Shown here in pieces: positions 15,950 to 24,651 of a stretch of DNA of 64,000 nucleotides. The notes beneath the pieces are model-generated. The model saw only the letters and a program-made list of their open reading frames with translations. It was not told where the DNA came from and did not search any database. A program made the translations under genes and the position numbers. Origin of the DNA: Spirosoma sp. KUDC1026 (GTDB lineage Bacteria; Bacteroidota; Bacteroidia; Cytophagales; Spirosomataceae); assembly GCF_013375035.1 (NCBI RefSeq), contig NZ_CP056032.1:3842001-3906000 (forward strand). The letters are read 5' to 3'. Every line of letters begins with the position of its first letter. The first letter of the stretch is position 1.

Positions 15950-16110
15950 AGAAGCTGTTTGAGCTAGCGATTTAGGCCGAAAAGTAGTGGATTTTTGTTG
16001 TCAACGAGGCACTTTTCGAGGGCGTAGCCATGCTACGGGCGAGAAAAGAAACGAAGTTGGCAGCAAAAAGACGCGCTTAGCAGCCAAAGCGATCAACTCA
16101 AACAGCTTCT
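15950..16110. repeat. 161-bp imperfect palindrome with perfect 14-bp ends (MITE-like)
   Basis: AGAAGCTGTTTGAG (15950-15963) is exactly complementary to CTCAAACAGCTTCT (16097-16110). The arms continue imperfectly inward (CTAGCGATTTAGGC against the complement of GCCAAAGCGATCAA), and the centre holds smaller pairings around GGCGTAGCCATGCTACGGGC. It carries no ORF. No clear target duplication is visible at the ends. It fills the gap before the sulfite oxidase gene and could be a miniature inverted-repeat element or a structured intergenic repeat. Confidence 0.65.
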
Positions 16111-16168
16111 AAGCCTGCGAATTACGCCGAATCTCAGTAAATTGCCTTACCTTTTTGCTTCATTTTGC

Positions 16169-17410
16169 ATGAATAACAACCAATCGACCCCTTCCTTATT
16201 CAACCGACGGGGGTTTCTCAAGACTTCTTCGCTGGCTACGCTGACAAGTTTACTGGGTACCAATATTGTTTTTGCCGACCATCTTCCCCGTCATTATCTG
16301 CCGCTGGCATTTTCGGTTGATCCGATGGCCGACAAGCACAAAGACATGGTGGTGCTTAACGACAAGCCCTGGAACGTGGAAGCTACGCCCTACCTGCTGG
16401 ATGATGCCGTGACCCCCGCCGACAAGATGTTCATCCGCAATAACGGCCTGATTCCGGAGAACATCGACGTAGCGAAATGGACGCTCACCATCAACGGGGA
16501 GTCGGTTAAGACAACCAAAACCTACACGCTGAACGACCTGAAAACCAAGTTCAAACCCTACACCTACCAGTTGGTGCTCGAATGTGGCGGCAACGGCCGG
16601 GCGGGCTATTTCCCCAAAACCGCGGGTAACCAGTGGACCGAAGGGGGTGTTAGCTGCGCCGAGTGGACGGGCGTCCGGCTCAAAGATATTCTGGCCGACG
16701 TAGGTCTGAAAGATGATGCGGTGTACATTGGATACTACGGGAAGGACCTGCACCTGAGCCAGGACCCAACCAAAGCGGTGATCTCGCGCGGGGTACCGAT
16801 AAAAAAGGCCCTCGAAGACGAAACCCTGATCGCGTGGGCAATGAACGGCAAAGATATTCCCCTGGTTCACGGCTACCCGCTTCGGCTGGTTATTGGCGGC
16901 TGGCCCGCGTCGGTATCGGGCAAGTGGCTGAACACAATAGCCATTCGCAACAAAGTTCACGACGGCGCCAAGATGACGGGTAAGAGCTACCGTGTTCCCA
17001 TCCATCCGGTTGTTCCGGGTGTCGACCCGCCGGAGAGTGAGTTCAAAATTATCGAGTCAATGCCCATTAAGTCGGTCATTACGTTTCCCCGCACGGGTCT
17101 CGAACTGCCCTCGGGTAAATCCCTGTCACTACGTGGCCACGCCTGGGCGGGGGATCGGGTCGTGAAGGAAATGCACATCTCGACCGACTTTGGTGCGACC
17201 TGGCAGAAAGCCGATTTAAAAGCGCCCAAAAATCGACTGGCCTGGCAGCAGTGGACTGCCGACACCAAACTACCGACGCAGGGTTATTACGAAGTATGGG
17301 CCCGCGCCACCGACGATGCGGGCGTGTCGCAGCCAATGGTGATGCCACAGTGGAACCCCGAAGGTTACATCAATAATGCCTGTCACCGGATTGCGGTAAA
17401 AGTAGTATAA
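16169..17410 (+). CDS. sorA: Molybdopterin sulfite oxidase/dehydrogenase catalytic subunit (SorA-like)
   Basis: A 413-residue enzyme expected to oxidise sulfite to sulfate in the periplasm. A Tat signal is seen (R13-R14 in NRRGFLKTSS). The molybdenum-cofactor domain includes LVLECGGNGRAGYFPK with C139 as the Mo-ligand cysteine, SCAEWTGVRLKDIL and VHGYPLRLVIGGWPASVSGKW; the C-terminal dimerisation domain starts near PIKSVITFPRTG. No heme b domain is present, as in bacterial SorA and YedY relatives. The ATG at 16169 starts the Tat signal; an upstream TTG at 16142 is unlikely. A TACCTTTTTG sequence lies shortly before. The next gene encodes a c-type cytochrome that would accept the electrons. 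Confidence 0.88.
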   Translation: MNNNQSTPSLFNRRGFLKTSSLATLTSLLGTNIVFADHLPRHYLPLAFSVDPMADKHKDMVVLNDKPWNVEATPYLLDDAVTPADKMFIRNNGLIPENIDVAKWTLTINGESVKTTKTYTLNDLKTKFKPYTYQLVLECGGNGRAGYFPKTAGNQWTEGGVSCAEWTGVRLKDILADVGLKDDAVYIGYYGKDLHLSQDPTKAVISRGVPIKKALEDETLIAWAMNGKDIPLVHGYPLRLVIGGWPASVSGKWLNTIAIRNKVHDGAKMTGKSYRVPIHPVVPGVDPPESEFKIIESMPIKSVITFPRTGLELPSGKSLSLRGHAWAGDRVVKEMHISTDFGATWQKADLKAPKNRLAWQQWTADTKLPTQGYYEVWARATDDAGVSQPMVMPQWNPEGYINNACHRIAVKVV

Positions 17411-17470
17411 AGGAGGAAAGGGACGAGGGAGAGGAATGGGAGGAAGAAAAGAAACAGGAGGGAGAAGGGA
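17411..17470 (+). repeat. Polypurine tract between the sulfite oxidase and cytochrome genes
   Basis: Nearly 60 nt composed almost only of A and G (repeats of GGAGG, GAGGG, GGAAG), broken by a few pyrimidines. It contains several Shine-Dalgarno-like AGGAGG words. A similar tract and its complement occur at 56829-56940, so this appears to be a dispersed low-complexity element and not only a ribosome-binding region. Confidence 0.6.
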
Positions 17471-17474
17471 TTGT

Positions 17475-17969
17475 ATGAAGGACAGACTGAAGAAGACGAA
17501 CTATAGCTGGCTGGTGGGGAGTTTGTGCGTCTGGCTGCTTTGCGCGTGGGTGGCTCAACAGCCAAAACCTACCCGCAAACCACAGGCAAAACCAACTGCA
17601 ACGGCCACAAAATCACATGCGGCCAAGCCTGGCCCGGCCAGCGCTGCCGCTAACCCCGCGGAGGCAACGGCCCCGGTTAGCGCCACGGGGGTGGACCCGG
17701 AGTCGGGTTTGGCGCTCGACAAGAATATGCTCCTGGTAAAAGGTCAGTGTACGGCCTGCCATTCGAGCAAGCTGATTCTGCAAAGCCATTTCGACCGCGA
17801 CAAATGGATCGAGCGGATTCGCTGGATGCAGCGCACGCAGAAACTCTGGGATCTGGGCGACTCCGAACCCGTCATTCTGGATTACCTGACCAAGTATTAC
17901 GGTCCGCTGGACATTCCCTTCGACGGTCGGCGTATGCCCCTCCCCGCGCAGAAGTGGCACAGCCGCTAA
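17475..17969 (+). CDS. Mono-heme c-type cytochrome (SorB-like electron acceptor)
   Basis: A 164-residue exported cytochrome. Residues 10-27 form a membrane anchor or signal (SWLVGSLCVWLLCAWVAQ), followed by a low-complexity Ala/Pro/Lys/Thr linker (30-75) and a small heme domain with one CTACH motif (C92, C95, H96) and a distal region RWMQRTQKLWDLGD that could offer the axial methionine. The gene is 64 nt after the sulfite oxidase gene on the same strand, which suggests that it takes electrons from it, as SorB does for SorA. The ATG at 17475 is preferred over 17436, because the latter begins inside the polypurine tract. Confidence 0.8.
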   Translation: MKDRLKKTNYSWLVGSLCVWLLCAWVAQQPKPTRKPQAKPTATATKSHAAKPGPASAAANPAEATAPVSATGVDPESGLALDKNMLLVKGQCTACHSSKLILQSHFDRDKWIERIRWMQRTQKLWDLGDSEPVILDYLTKYYGPLDIPFDGRRMPLPAQKWHSR

Positions 17970-18385
17970 ACCGCCCGACGGCTAAACCTCTGCTTTTTCA
18001 GCACCTACTACTGCCGCAATCAGGAGCCTGGTCGCCGAACTGACGGCCATCCGATAGATTGTGAATAGTATGGGGTAGTGTCAAACGCAGTGCCCCCGAC
18101 AGCTGGCCGAAATTCGCGTGGGAAACACTGAGCGCCAGACTGGAACCGTTTCGGCTCGACGGTCGGCCAGACTACGATGATTATGGCGTACAGGTCCAGC
18201 CGTTAGACAGAAGATGTTACATAAAGAGACTAGGTAAAGACGAAAATCTCTTCATCTTTTGTCTTACGTCCTGTGTCTATAATCCTACGTCTTCTGTCTT
18301 GCGTCTTTTAAAAACACATCTTTTTTTCGTCGTCTTTTCTCTTTTGATTACCTGTTGCATAACCCTTTAGCCTACATTTGCCAGC
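17970..18385. other. 416-nt intergenic region with a coding-like remnant and a low-complexity inverted repeat
   Basis: Two things are visible. First, an open stretch on the plus strand (about 18077-18204, no start codon) reads like a protein end: WPKFAWETLSARLEPF then LDGRPDYDDYGVQVQ; it may be a gene fragment. Second, 18205-18310 is rich in GTCTT/GACGT words, with AGACAGAAGA (18205-18214) complementary to TCTTCTGTCT (18290-18299). This looks like a degenerate simple repeat. Neither part is assigned a function. Confidence 0.35.
18373..18380 (+). promoter_or_regulatory. -7 element (TACATTTG) only 5 nt before the DUF6660 start
   Basis: A perfect TAnnTTTG ends at 18380 and the ATG starts at 18386. 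Because Bacteroidota transcripts begin a few nucleotides after this element, the mRNA would start at or next to the AUG, implying a leaderless transcript. Confidence 0.4.
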
Positions 18386-18739
18386 ATGAAGTGGTTAACA
18401 ACCGTGTTTGCCGTGTACGTGCTGGGGCTGTCGCTATGGCCCTGCGCTGATGAAGCTCTCCCCCTCGTGGGGCAGGAGCTGGCAACGGTATTCATCACGG
18501 CAACACCCGATGTGGCTGAATCTTCCAGCAATGAACACGAGCACCATCACGATCAGTGTTCGCCCTTCTGCACCTGTGCCTGCTGCGCTATAGTGGCAAC
18601 CGTTACGCCCTTATTCACCTATTCAACGGCTTTAGCGTCTGAGCCTGGCTGGCTCCCGGTCATTCGTTTTCATTACGCGCTCACCAACTGGGCCGAGCCC
18701 CTCACCGCCATCTGGCAACCCCCTAAGCTTACGGTCTGA
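18386..18739 (+). CDS. DUF6660-type Cys/His-rich small exported protein, head of metal operon
   Basis: A 117-residue protein with an N-terminal signal or anchor (MKWLTTVFAVYVLGLSLWPC) and a metal-binding-looking cluster, NEHEHHHDQCSPFCTCACC, near residues 49-67, followed by a hydrophobic segment. This pattern is the hallmark of DUF6660-like proteins found next to Bacteroidota metal efflux pumps. It is presumably a metal sensor or chaperone in the periplasm or inner membrane, which is inference. The gene is 99 nt upstream of the czcA-like gene on the same strand and probably begins the operon. Confidence 0.78.
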   Translation: MKWLTTVFAVYVLGLSLWPCADEALPLVGQELATVFITATPDVAESSSNEHEHHHDQCSPFCTCACCAIVATVTPLFTYSTALASEPGWLPVIRFHYALTNWAEPLTAIWQPPKLTV

Positions 18740-18838
18740 ACAACCCCTTGCCTGGTCATACTGACGTACTTCCCCGGAAAGTATGCCGTTTGGCTATGCA
18801 TTTCATCATTCTGCTGATTCACCTGTTCGGACCCATCT

Positions 18839-21800
18839 ATGCTGGATCACATTATCCGTTTTTCTATTCAGAACAAGCTCATCATAGGGCTGTTTACACT
18901 CGCTCTGATCGTCTGGGGAGGATATTCGCTCACCCGGTTGCCCATCGACGCCCTGCCTGACATTACCAATAACCAGGTACAGATTATTACCCAGAGCCCG
19001 GCCCTCTCAGCGCCCGATGTTGAGCGGCTCATCAGTTTTCCCATTGAGCAGACGATGGCTACCCTGCCCGACCTGAACGAGATTCGTTCAATTTCCCGGT
19101 TTGGGCTTTCCGTTGTTACGATTGTCTTCGACGATGATGTTGACGTGTATTTCGCGCGCCAGCAGGTTTTCGAGCGGCTCCAGCAGGCCCGGGCGCAAAT
19201 CCCTTCGAACGCGGGCGAGCCCGAACTGGCTCCCGTTACAACGGGTCTCGGCGAGATTTATCAATACGTATTACAGGCAAAACCGGGTTACGAGAAAAAA
19301 TATCCGGCCGTTGAACTACGATCCATCCAGGACTGGCTGGTCCGGCGGCAGCTGCTGGGAACCAAAGGAGTAGCCGATGTCAGTAGCTTCGGCGGCTTTC
19401 TCAAGCAGTACGAAGTAGCCGTCGACCCGCAGCGGCTTCGGGCGGCCAACGTCACGATGGACGAGCTATTTACGGCGCTGGAACGTAACAACCAGAACGC
19501 GGGCGGTGCCTACATCGACCGGCGACCCAACGCCTATTTTATTCGTTCCGAAGGACTGATCGGCACGCTTGGCGACATCAATAAAATTGTCGTTCGCCGA
19601 ACCGACGAAGGCATTCCCATCCGCGTAAGCGATGTAGCACAGGTCCAGTTAGGGCATGCCGTGCGTTACGGGGCCATGACCCGAAATGGAGATGGTGAAG
19701 TGGTAGGAGCCATTGTGATGATGCTCAAAGGCGAGAATTCTTCCCGGGTAATTGGCAACGTCAAGCAACGTATCGAGCAGATCAGAAAATCCTTGCCGGA
19801 AGGGGTCGAAATCCACGCTTTCCTGGACCGTACCAACCTGGTCGACCGTGCCATCAGTACCGTCGAACGTAACCTGATCGAAGGAGCCCTGATCGTCGTG
19901 TTCGTATTGGTCCTGATGCTGGGCAACTGGCGCGCCGGACTGGTCGTCGCGTCGGTCATTCCCCTGGCCATGCTGTTTGCCGTTTCCCTGATGAACCTCT
20001 TTGGCGTATCGGGCAACCTGATGAGCCTGGGTGCTATCGACTTCGGCCTAATCGTCGACGGGGCCGTAATCATCGTAGAAGCCACGCTGCACCATATTCA
20101 AAGGCGAATGCGTGAAAGAGCGAATGAGCGAATAGCAGAAACAAACGCGCTTACTGGTAGGGGAATACCATCGTACGTAACCCAGAAAGAGCCGTTTACT
20201 GAAAATAAGAAAGCCCCCTCTTCCTATTCACTCATTCACTCATTCGCTCATTCACAATCAGAGATGGATGAAGAAGTCTACCAGGCGGCTAGTCGTATCC
20301 GGTCGTCGGCGGCTTTTGGTGAGTTGATTATTCTGATCGTGTATCTGCCGATTCTGGCGCTGGTCGGGACGGAGGGCAAGATGTTCCGGCCGATGGCGCA
20401 GACGGTGGTGTTTGCCATCATCGGAGCGTTTATTCTGTCGCTGACCTACGTACCCATGCTGTCGGCGCTCTTACTGAGTAAAAAGATCATATCCGATCCA
20501 AAGCCGACCATTTCGGATCGACTCATGGCGTTTTTCCACCGGATTTATGCCCCGGCTATCCGCTGGACCCTGCAGCACAGAGGCTTAGTTGTTGGCTCGT
20601 CGGTGGGGTTGTTTGTACTTTCGCTGGTCATCTTCAGTCAGTTGGGGGGCGAGTTCATTCCCGAGCTGGACGAGGGTGACTTCGCTGTCGAAACTAGGGT
20701 CATGACTGGCTCATCACTCTCTCAATCATCGAATGCCGCGCTTCAGGCCGGTCGGGTTCTGAAAGCCAATTTTCCGGAAGTAGTCGAGGTAATTGGCAAG
20801 ACTGGCACCGGCGAAATACCAACCGACCCCATGCCCATCGAAGCCACTGACCTGATGGTCATTCTAAAAGATCGTGCCGACTGGACGTCCGCTGATAACC
20901 GGGAAGAACTGGTCGAGAAGATGGAAGCAAAACTGCACCAGATTCCGGGCGTTAGCTTTGGCTTCCTGCAACCTATCCAGATGCGCTTTAGTGAATTGAT
21001 GACGGGCGTTAAACAGGATGTAGCCGTTAAACTGTACGGCGAAGACCTGCAGGTGCTGGGCGATTATGCCGCCCGCATTGGCCGGGTAGTCAGTACCGTG
21101 CCGGGAGCCAAAGACCTGTACGTCGAACAGGTATCGGGCCTGCCCCAGATCGTTGTCAAGTTCGACCGCGATGCCCTGGCCCGTTTCGGCCTGTCCATCG
21201 AAGAAGCAAACCGCTACCTGCAGGCCGCCTTTGCGGGCGCATCGGCCGGGCTCGTTTATGAAGGCGAACGGCGTTATGATCTGGTTGTTCGCCTGCAGGA
21301 ACAGAGTCGCCAGCGGCTGGAGGATGTTCAGAATCTGCTGCTGACCACCGCGGGCGGGCAGGCTGTTCCGCTGGGTCAGGTCGCCAACGTATCTTTTCAG
21401 AACAGTATCAATCAGGTACAGCGTGAAAACGCCCAGCGTCGGATTACCGTGGCCTTCAACGTGCGGGAGCGCGACGTAGCGAGTGTGGTAAACGAGTTGC
21501 AGGAGAAACTGGCGCAGCAGATTAAACTCCCTGCCGGGTATTACGTGACGTACGGCGGTCAGTTTCAGAACCTTCGGGAAGCCGAACAGCGCCTGAGTAT
21601 TGCCGTTCCCGTAGCGCTCGGACTGATCTTTCTGCTGCTGTTCTTTACGTTCGGGTCGATCCGGCAGAGCCTGCTGATTTTCTCGGCCATCCCCCTGGCC
21701 GCCATTGGGGGCGTTGTGGCACTCTGGCTGCGGGGTATGCCGTTCAGCATTTCGGCCGGAGTAGGATTCATTGCCCTGTTTGGCGTCTCGGTACTCAACG

Positions 21801-23362
21801 GCATCGTTCTCATCGGCGAGTTTAACCACCTGAAAACCGAAACCGATCTTTCGCTGTACGACCGGATTTTGCAGGGAACGGCTACCCGGCTGCGCCCCGT
21901 GCTGATGACTGCCCTTGTAGCCTCACTCGGCTTTCTACCGATGGCACTAGCCCAGACGGCGGGTGCCGAAGTACAGCGCCCGCTCGCCACAGTGGTTATT
22001 GGCGGGTTGATTTCCGCTACGTTGCTGACCCTGCTGGTTCTGCCCTGCCTGTACGGGTGGGAACAAAGCATAGCCAGGAATCAGTCGGCGACCAGGACAA
22101 CGCTCCCCGCCCATGCCGGAAAGCTGACGGTTGGCTTGCTTCTTTTGCTCGCGGCAAGCGCACAGGCCCAGGCCCCGACGCAGCTTACGCTCGATGCAGC
22201 GTTGAATCAGGCACTGACTAACAACGGCTCCGGCCAGGTGAGCCGTCTGAACATCGCTATTCAGCAGACGGGTCGGCGGACGGCCCGCGACATCAGTCGG
22301 CTCGACGTTTCCTGGGTGGGTGGCCAATACAACTCCATACGGTGGGACAACAACTTTACCATTTCGCAGAGTATTCCCAACGGGAAACTGATCCGCAACC
22401 AGGAACGACTCGCCGATGCCACTATTCGCGGTAGCGAACTACAGGCCCGGCTGCTACAGGTTGAGCTTCGCAGTCGGGTAAAGAGTACGTACCTGACGCT
22501 GGCGTATCTAAATGAGCGGCTGACATTACTATCGGTTCAGGATAGCCTCCTGGTTGCGTTCCGACGGGCCACCGAGGTTCGGCAACGTACCGGCGAAGGT
22601 ACCGGCCTTGAAGTCGCCACAGCCGAGAATCTGCTGGGCGAACTGCGTAACCAACTCGCCCTGACCTCCGCCGATCGTACCATTGCCCTGAGTAATCTGC
22701 AAACCCTGCTGAATACGACCAGCCCACTGGACCTCCCCACCGCTCCCCTGCCCCGCCGGGCGTTACCGGTCTTTTCTGATTCGGCAGTCGCACAGAATCC
22801 AACGCTGGCCCTGCTGCAACAACAGGTATCCATCGCCGAGGGGCAGATTGCCGTGGAGCAGGCCAAATTACGGCCGGACTACGTCGTGGGGTATTTCAAC
22901 CAGTCGCTGATTGGCACGCAGACGATCGAAGGCCCTAACGGTGTGCCCCAGGAGCGTTTTTTCAACGGGGGCAAACGATTCCAGGGGGTGCAGGCCGGCA
23001 TTTCCATTCCCGTGTTCCAGCGCGCGCAACGCGCCCGGATCGAGTCGGCGAAACTGGGCCAGCAGCTGGCCGAAGCGTCGCTGGCTTACAATCAGCGCAA
23101 CCTGCAGGGCGAACTGGCAGTCGCGGTTCAGGAAATCCGTAAGCAGCAGACCAGCCTGTCGTACTACGAACAGACCGGTTTGCCCGTTGCCCAGCGGCTG
23201 GCCGAAGGAGCCGAAAAAGCGTTCCGGGCGGGCGAAGCCGGCTATCTGGAATACGCCCAGGCGCTGACCCGCTCCTACCAGACCCGCACCACCTACCTCG
23301 ACACCATCAATCAATACAACCAGGCCGTTATTGCCCTCGAGCAATTGCTGGGTCTCCCTTAA
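18839..23362 (+). CDS. czcA: CzcA/CusA heavy-metal RND pump fused to a TolC-like outer-membrane factor
   Basis: A 1507-residue protein. Residues 1-1075 are a heavy-metal-efflux RND transporter: LPIDALPDITNNQVQI, FPIEQTMATLPDLNEIRSIS, the helix IDFGLIVDGAVIIVEATLHH with the HME acidic residues, and a second half ending GGLISATLLTLLVLPCLYG. Residues about 1094-1112 (KLTVGLLLLLAASAQAQA) look like a complete internal signal peptide with an AQA cleavage site, and the rest (TLDAALNQALTNN ... LEQLLGLP) is a TolC/CzcC outer-membrane factor. Pump and outer-membrane exit duct are thus made as one polypeptide, probably cut by signal peptidase. Residues about 421-475 are an extra loop encoded by an inverted repeat of octamers (20104-20258), replacing a short cytoplasmic linker just before SEMDEEVYQAASRIR. 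Zn, Cd, Co or Cu/Ag are the possible ions. Confidence 0.93.
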   Translation: MLDHIIRFSIQNKLIIGLFTLALIVWGGYSLTRLPIDALPDITNNQVQIITQSPALSAPDVERLISFPIEQTMATLPDLNEIRSISRFGLSVVTIVFDDDVDVYFARQQVFERLQQARAQIPSNAGEPELAPVTTGLGEIYQYVLQAKPGYEKKYPAVELRSIQDWLVRRQLLGTKGVADVSSFGGFLKQYEVAVDPQRLRAANVTMDELFTALERNNQNAGGAYIDRRPNAYFIRSEGLIGTLGDINKIVVRRTDEGIPIRVSDVAQVQLGHAVRYGAMTRNGDGEVVGAIVMMLKGENSSRVIGNVKQRIEQIRKSLPEGVEIHAFLDRTNLVDRAISTVERNLIEGALIVVFVLVLMLGNWRAGLVVASVIPLAMLFAVSLMNLFGVSGNLMSLGAIDFGLIVDGAVIIVEATLHHIQRRMRERANERIAETNALTGRGIPSYVTQKEPFTENKKAPSSYSLIHSFAHSQSEMDEEVYQAASRIRSSAAFGELIILIVYLPILALVGTEGKMFRPMAQTVVFAIIGAFILSLTYVPMLSALLLSKKIISDPKPTISDRLMAFFHRIYAPAIRWTLQHRGLVVGSSVGLFVLSLVIFSQLGGEFIPELDEGDFAVETRVMTGSSLSQSSNAALQAGRVLKANFPEVVEVIGKTGTGEIPTDPMPIEATDLMVILKDRADWTSADNREELVEKMEAKLHQIPGVSFGFLQPIQMRFSELMTGVKQDVAVKLYGEDLQVLGDYAARIGRVVSTVPGAKDLYVEQVSGLPQIVVKFDRDALARFGLSIEEANRYLQAAFAGASAGLVYEGERRYDLVVRLQEQSRQRLEDVQNLLLTTAGGQAVPLGQVANVSFQNSINQVQRENAQRRITVAFNVRERDVASVVNELQEKLAQQIKLPAGYYVTYGGQFQNLREAEQRLSIAVPVALGLIFLLLFFTFGSIRQSLLIFSAIPLAAIGGVVALWLRGMPFSISAGVGFIALFGVSVLNGIVLIGEFNHLKTETDLSLYDRILQGTATRLRPVLMTALVASLGFLPMALAQTAGAEVQRPLATVVIGGLISATLLTLLVLPCLYGWEQSIARNQSATRTTLPAHAGKLTVGLLLLLAASAQAQAPTQLTLDAALNQALTNNGSGQVSRLNIAIQQTGRRTARDISRLDVSWVGGQYNSIRWDNNFTISQSIPNGKLIRNQERLADATIRGSELQARLLQVELRSRVKSTYLTLAYLNERLTLLSVQDSLLVAFRRATEVRQRTGEGTGLEVATAENLLGELRNQLALTSADRTIALSNLQTLLNTTSPLDLPTAPLPRRALPVFSDSAVAQNPTLALLQQQVSIAEGQIAVEQAKLRPDYVVGYFNQSLIGTQTIEGPNGVPQERFFNGGKRFQGVQAGISIPVFQRAQRARIESAKLGQQLAEASLAYNQRNLQGELAVAVQEIRKQQTSLSYYEQTGLPVAQRLAEGAEKAFRAGEAGYLEYAQALTRSYQTRTTYLDTINQYNQAVIALEQLLGLP
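20104..20258. repeat. Octamer-based inverted repeat lying in frame inside czcA
   Basis: Left arm 20104-20135 (GCGAATGCGTGAAAGAGCGA..., ending GAATAG) and right arm 20224-20258 (CTATTCACTCATTCACTCAT..., ending CACAAT) are complementary arrays of 8-nt units of the type GTGAATGA. The same palindrome occurs as an intergenic element at 63877-63966. Here its length keeps the pump gene open and adds about 55 residues (MRERANERIAETN ... SYSLIHSFAHS). Confidence 0.8.
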
Positions 23363-23374
23363 TTTTTCCTGATC

Positions 23375-24640
23375 ATGTTCACGACATACCTATACCGTAC
23401 CCTCCTCGCCATCAGTGTATTGACCGGACCGATTGCCTGCCGTCAACCAGCGGAGGAACAGGCCCACGAGGAGGACCACGCCCACGAAGAGGCCCCGGCC
23501 GACCTGGTTGAGCTGACGGACGATCAGATGCGGATGGCGGACGTAGCGCTGGGTACCGTCGGCCAGCGCAACCTGGGTCAACAATTGACCGTTAACGGGC
23601 GACTGGCGGTTCCTCCGCAAAGTCAGGTCACCATCACTGCCCTGCAGGGCGGCTTTGTCCGGACGATTCCCCTCCTGCCCGGTCAGCCCGTCCGGAAGGG
23701 CCAGGTGCTGGCCCGAATCGAAAACCCGGACCTGATTGTTTTACAACAGGAATACGCCGAAAGCCAAAGTCGCCTGACCTATCTGGAGACAGAACTAGTC
23801 CGGCAGAAGGAACTGAGCCGTGAGAACGTGAGCGCCCTGAAAGTGCTCCAGCAAACCACCGCCGATCTGAATGCTACCCGCGCCCGCGTAACGGGCCTGG
23901 CGCAGCGAATTCGCCTGGTAGGTCTCTCCCCACAAGCCGCGCTGGCGGGTAAATTCAGTGCGGTTTACGTCGTCACCGCGCCGGTGGCGGGTGTGGTTAC
24001 CGACGTAGTAGCCACGGCGGGTCAGTACGTTCAACCAGCCGATGTGATTGCCAAACTGACCGGCAGCCAGGGGTTGTATGCCGAACTGATCGTCTTTGAA
24101 AAAGACCTGCCTCAGCTCCGGGAAGGGCAGCGCGTCAGCCTCCGGATTACGAACGAAACGCGGGAACGTAGCGCCCGGATTACGTACATCAACCGGGCGA
24201 TCGATGCCGACCGATCGGTCCGGGTCGTGGCCAGACTGGACCAGGCCGATGCCCGGCTGACGCCCAATACGTTCCTGAAAGCCAGCCTGGATCTGGGTGC
24301 CAGCCGGGTAGCGGCCCTGCCCGAAGAAGCCATCGTTTCGGCCGAAGGCAGAGATTACATTTTTGTGGTAACGAACGAAAAAACTCCCGAGCCTCACGAA
24401 CACGAAGCGGAGGAAGACGACGCGCACGACCATACTCAGGAGAAAGCCGGATCGCACGAGCACGGTACCGTTTTTAAACAGATACCCGTGCGTCGGGGCG
24501 TCACCGAAAGCGGGTATTCGCAGGTAACGCTGCCCGAACCATTTGACCTGACGAAAACGCAGGTTGTCACGAAAGGAGCCTACGCGTTGCTCTCGCAGCT
24601 CAAAGCCGCCAGTGGCGAAGAAGAAGGTCACGCACATTAA
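23375..24640 (+). CDS. czcB: RND periplasmic adaptor (CzcB/CusB-like lipoprotein)
   Basis: A 421-residue membrane-fusion protein linking the RND pump to the outer-membrane factor. A lipobox (LTGPIAC, C22) predicts a lipid anchor. A His/Glu-rich stretch follows (EEQAHEEDHAHEEAP), then a lipoyl/beta-barrel core (QSQVTITALQGGFVRTIPLLPGQPVRKGQVLARIENPDL), a helical hairpin (about 125-180), and a second lipoyl half (VTAPVAGVVTDVVATAGQYV). A second His-rich loop near residue 345-370 (EPHEHEAEEDDAHDH) probably binds metal. The gene starts 12 nt after the pump gene and ends 11 nt before the ATPase gene, so all three are one operon. Confidence 0.93.
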   Translation: MFTTYLYRTLLAISVLTGPIACRQPAEEQAHEEDHAHEEAPADLVELTDDQMRMADVALGTVGQRNLGQQLTVNGRLAVPPQSQVTITALQGGFVRTIPLLPGQPVRKGQVLARIENPDLIVLQQEYAESQSRLTYLETELVRQKELSRENVSALKVLQQTTADLNATRARVTGLAQRIRLVGLSPQAALAGKFSAVYVVTAPVAGVVTDVVATAGQYVQPADVIAKLTGSQGLYAELIVFEKDLPQLREGQRVSLRITNETRERSARITYINRAIDADRSVRVVARLDQADARLTPNTFLKASLDLGASRVAALPEEAIVSAEGRDYIFVVTNEKTPEPHEHEAEEDDAHDHTQEKAGSHEHGTVFKQIPVRRGVTESGYSQVTLPEPFDLTKTQVVTKGAYALLSQLKAASGEEEGHAH

Positions 24641-24651
24641 TCAACGTACTT

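Noticed and set aside
16142..16168. Upstream start for the sulfite oxidase gene (TTG)
   Set aside because: The Tat signal begins at the ATG at 16169, and the extra residues are encoded by a likely promoter sequence.
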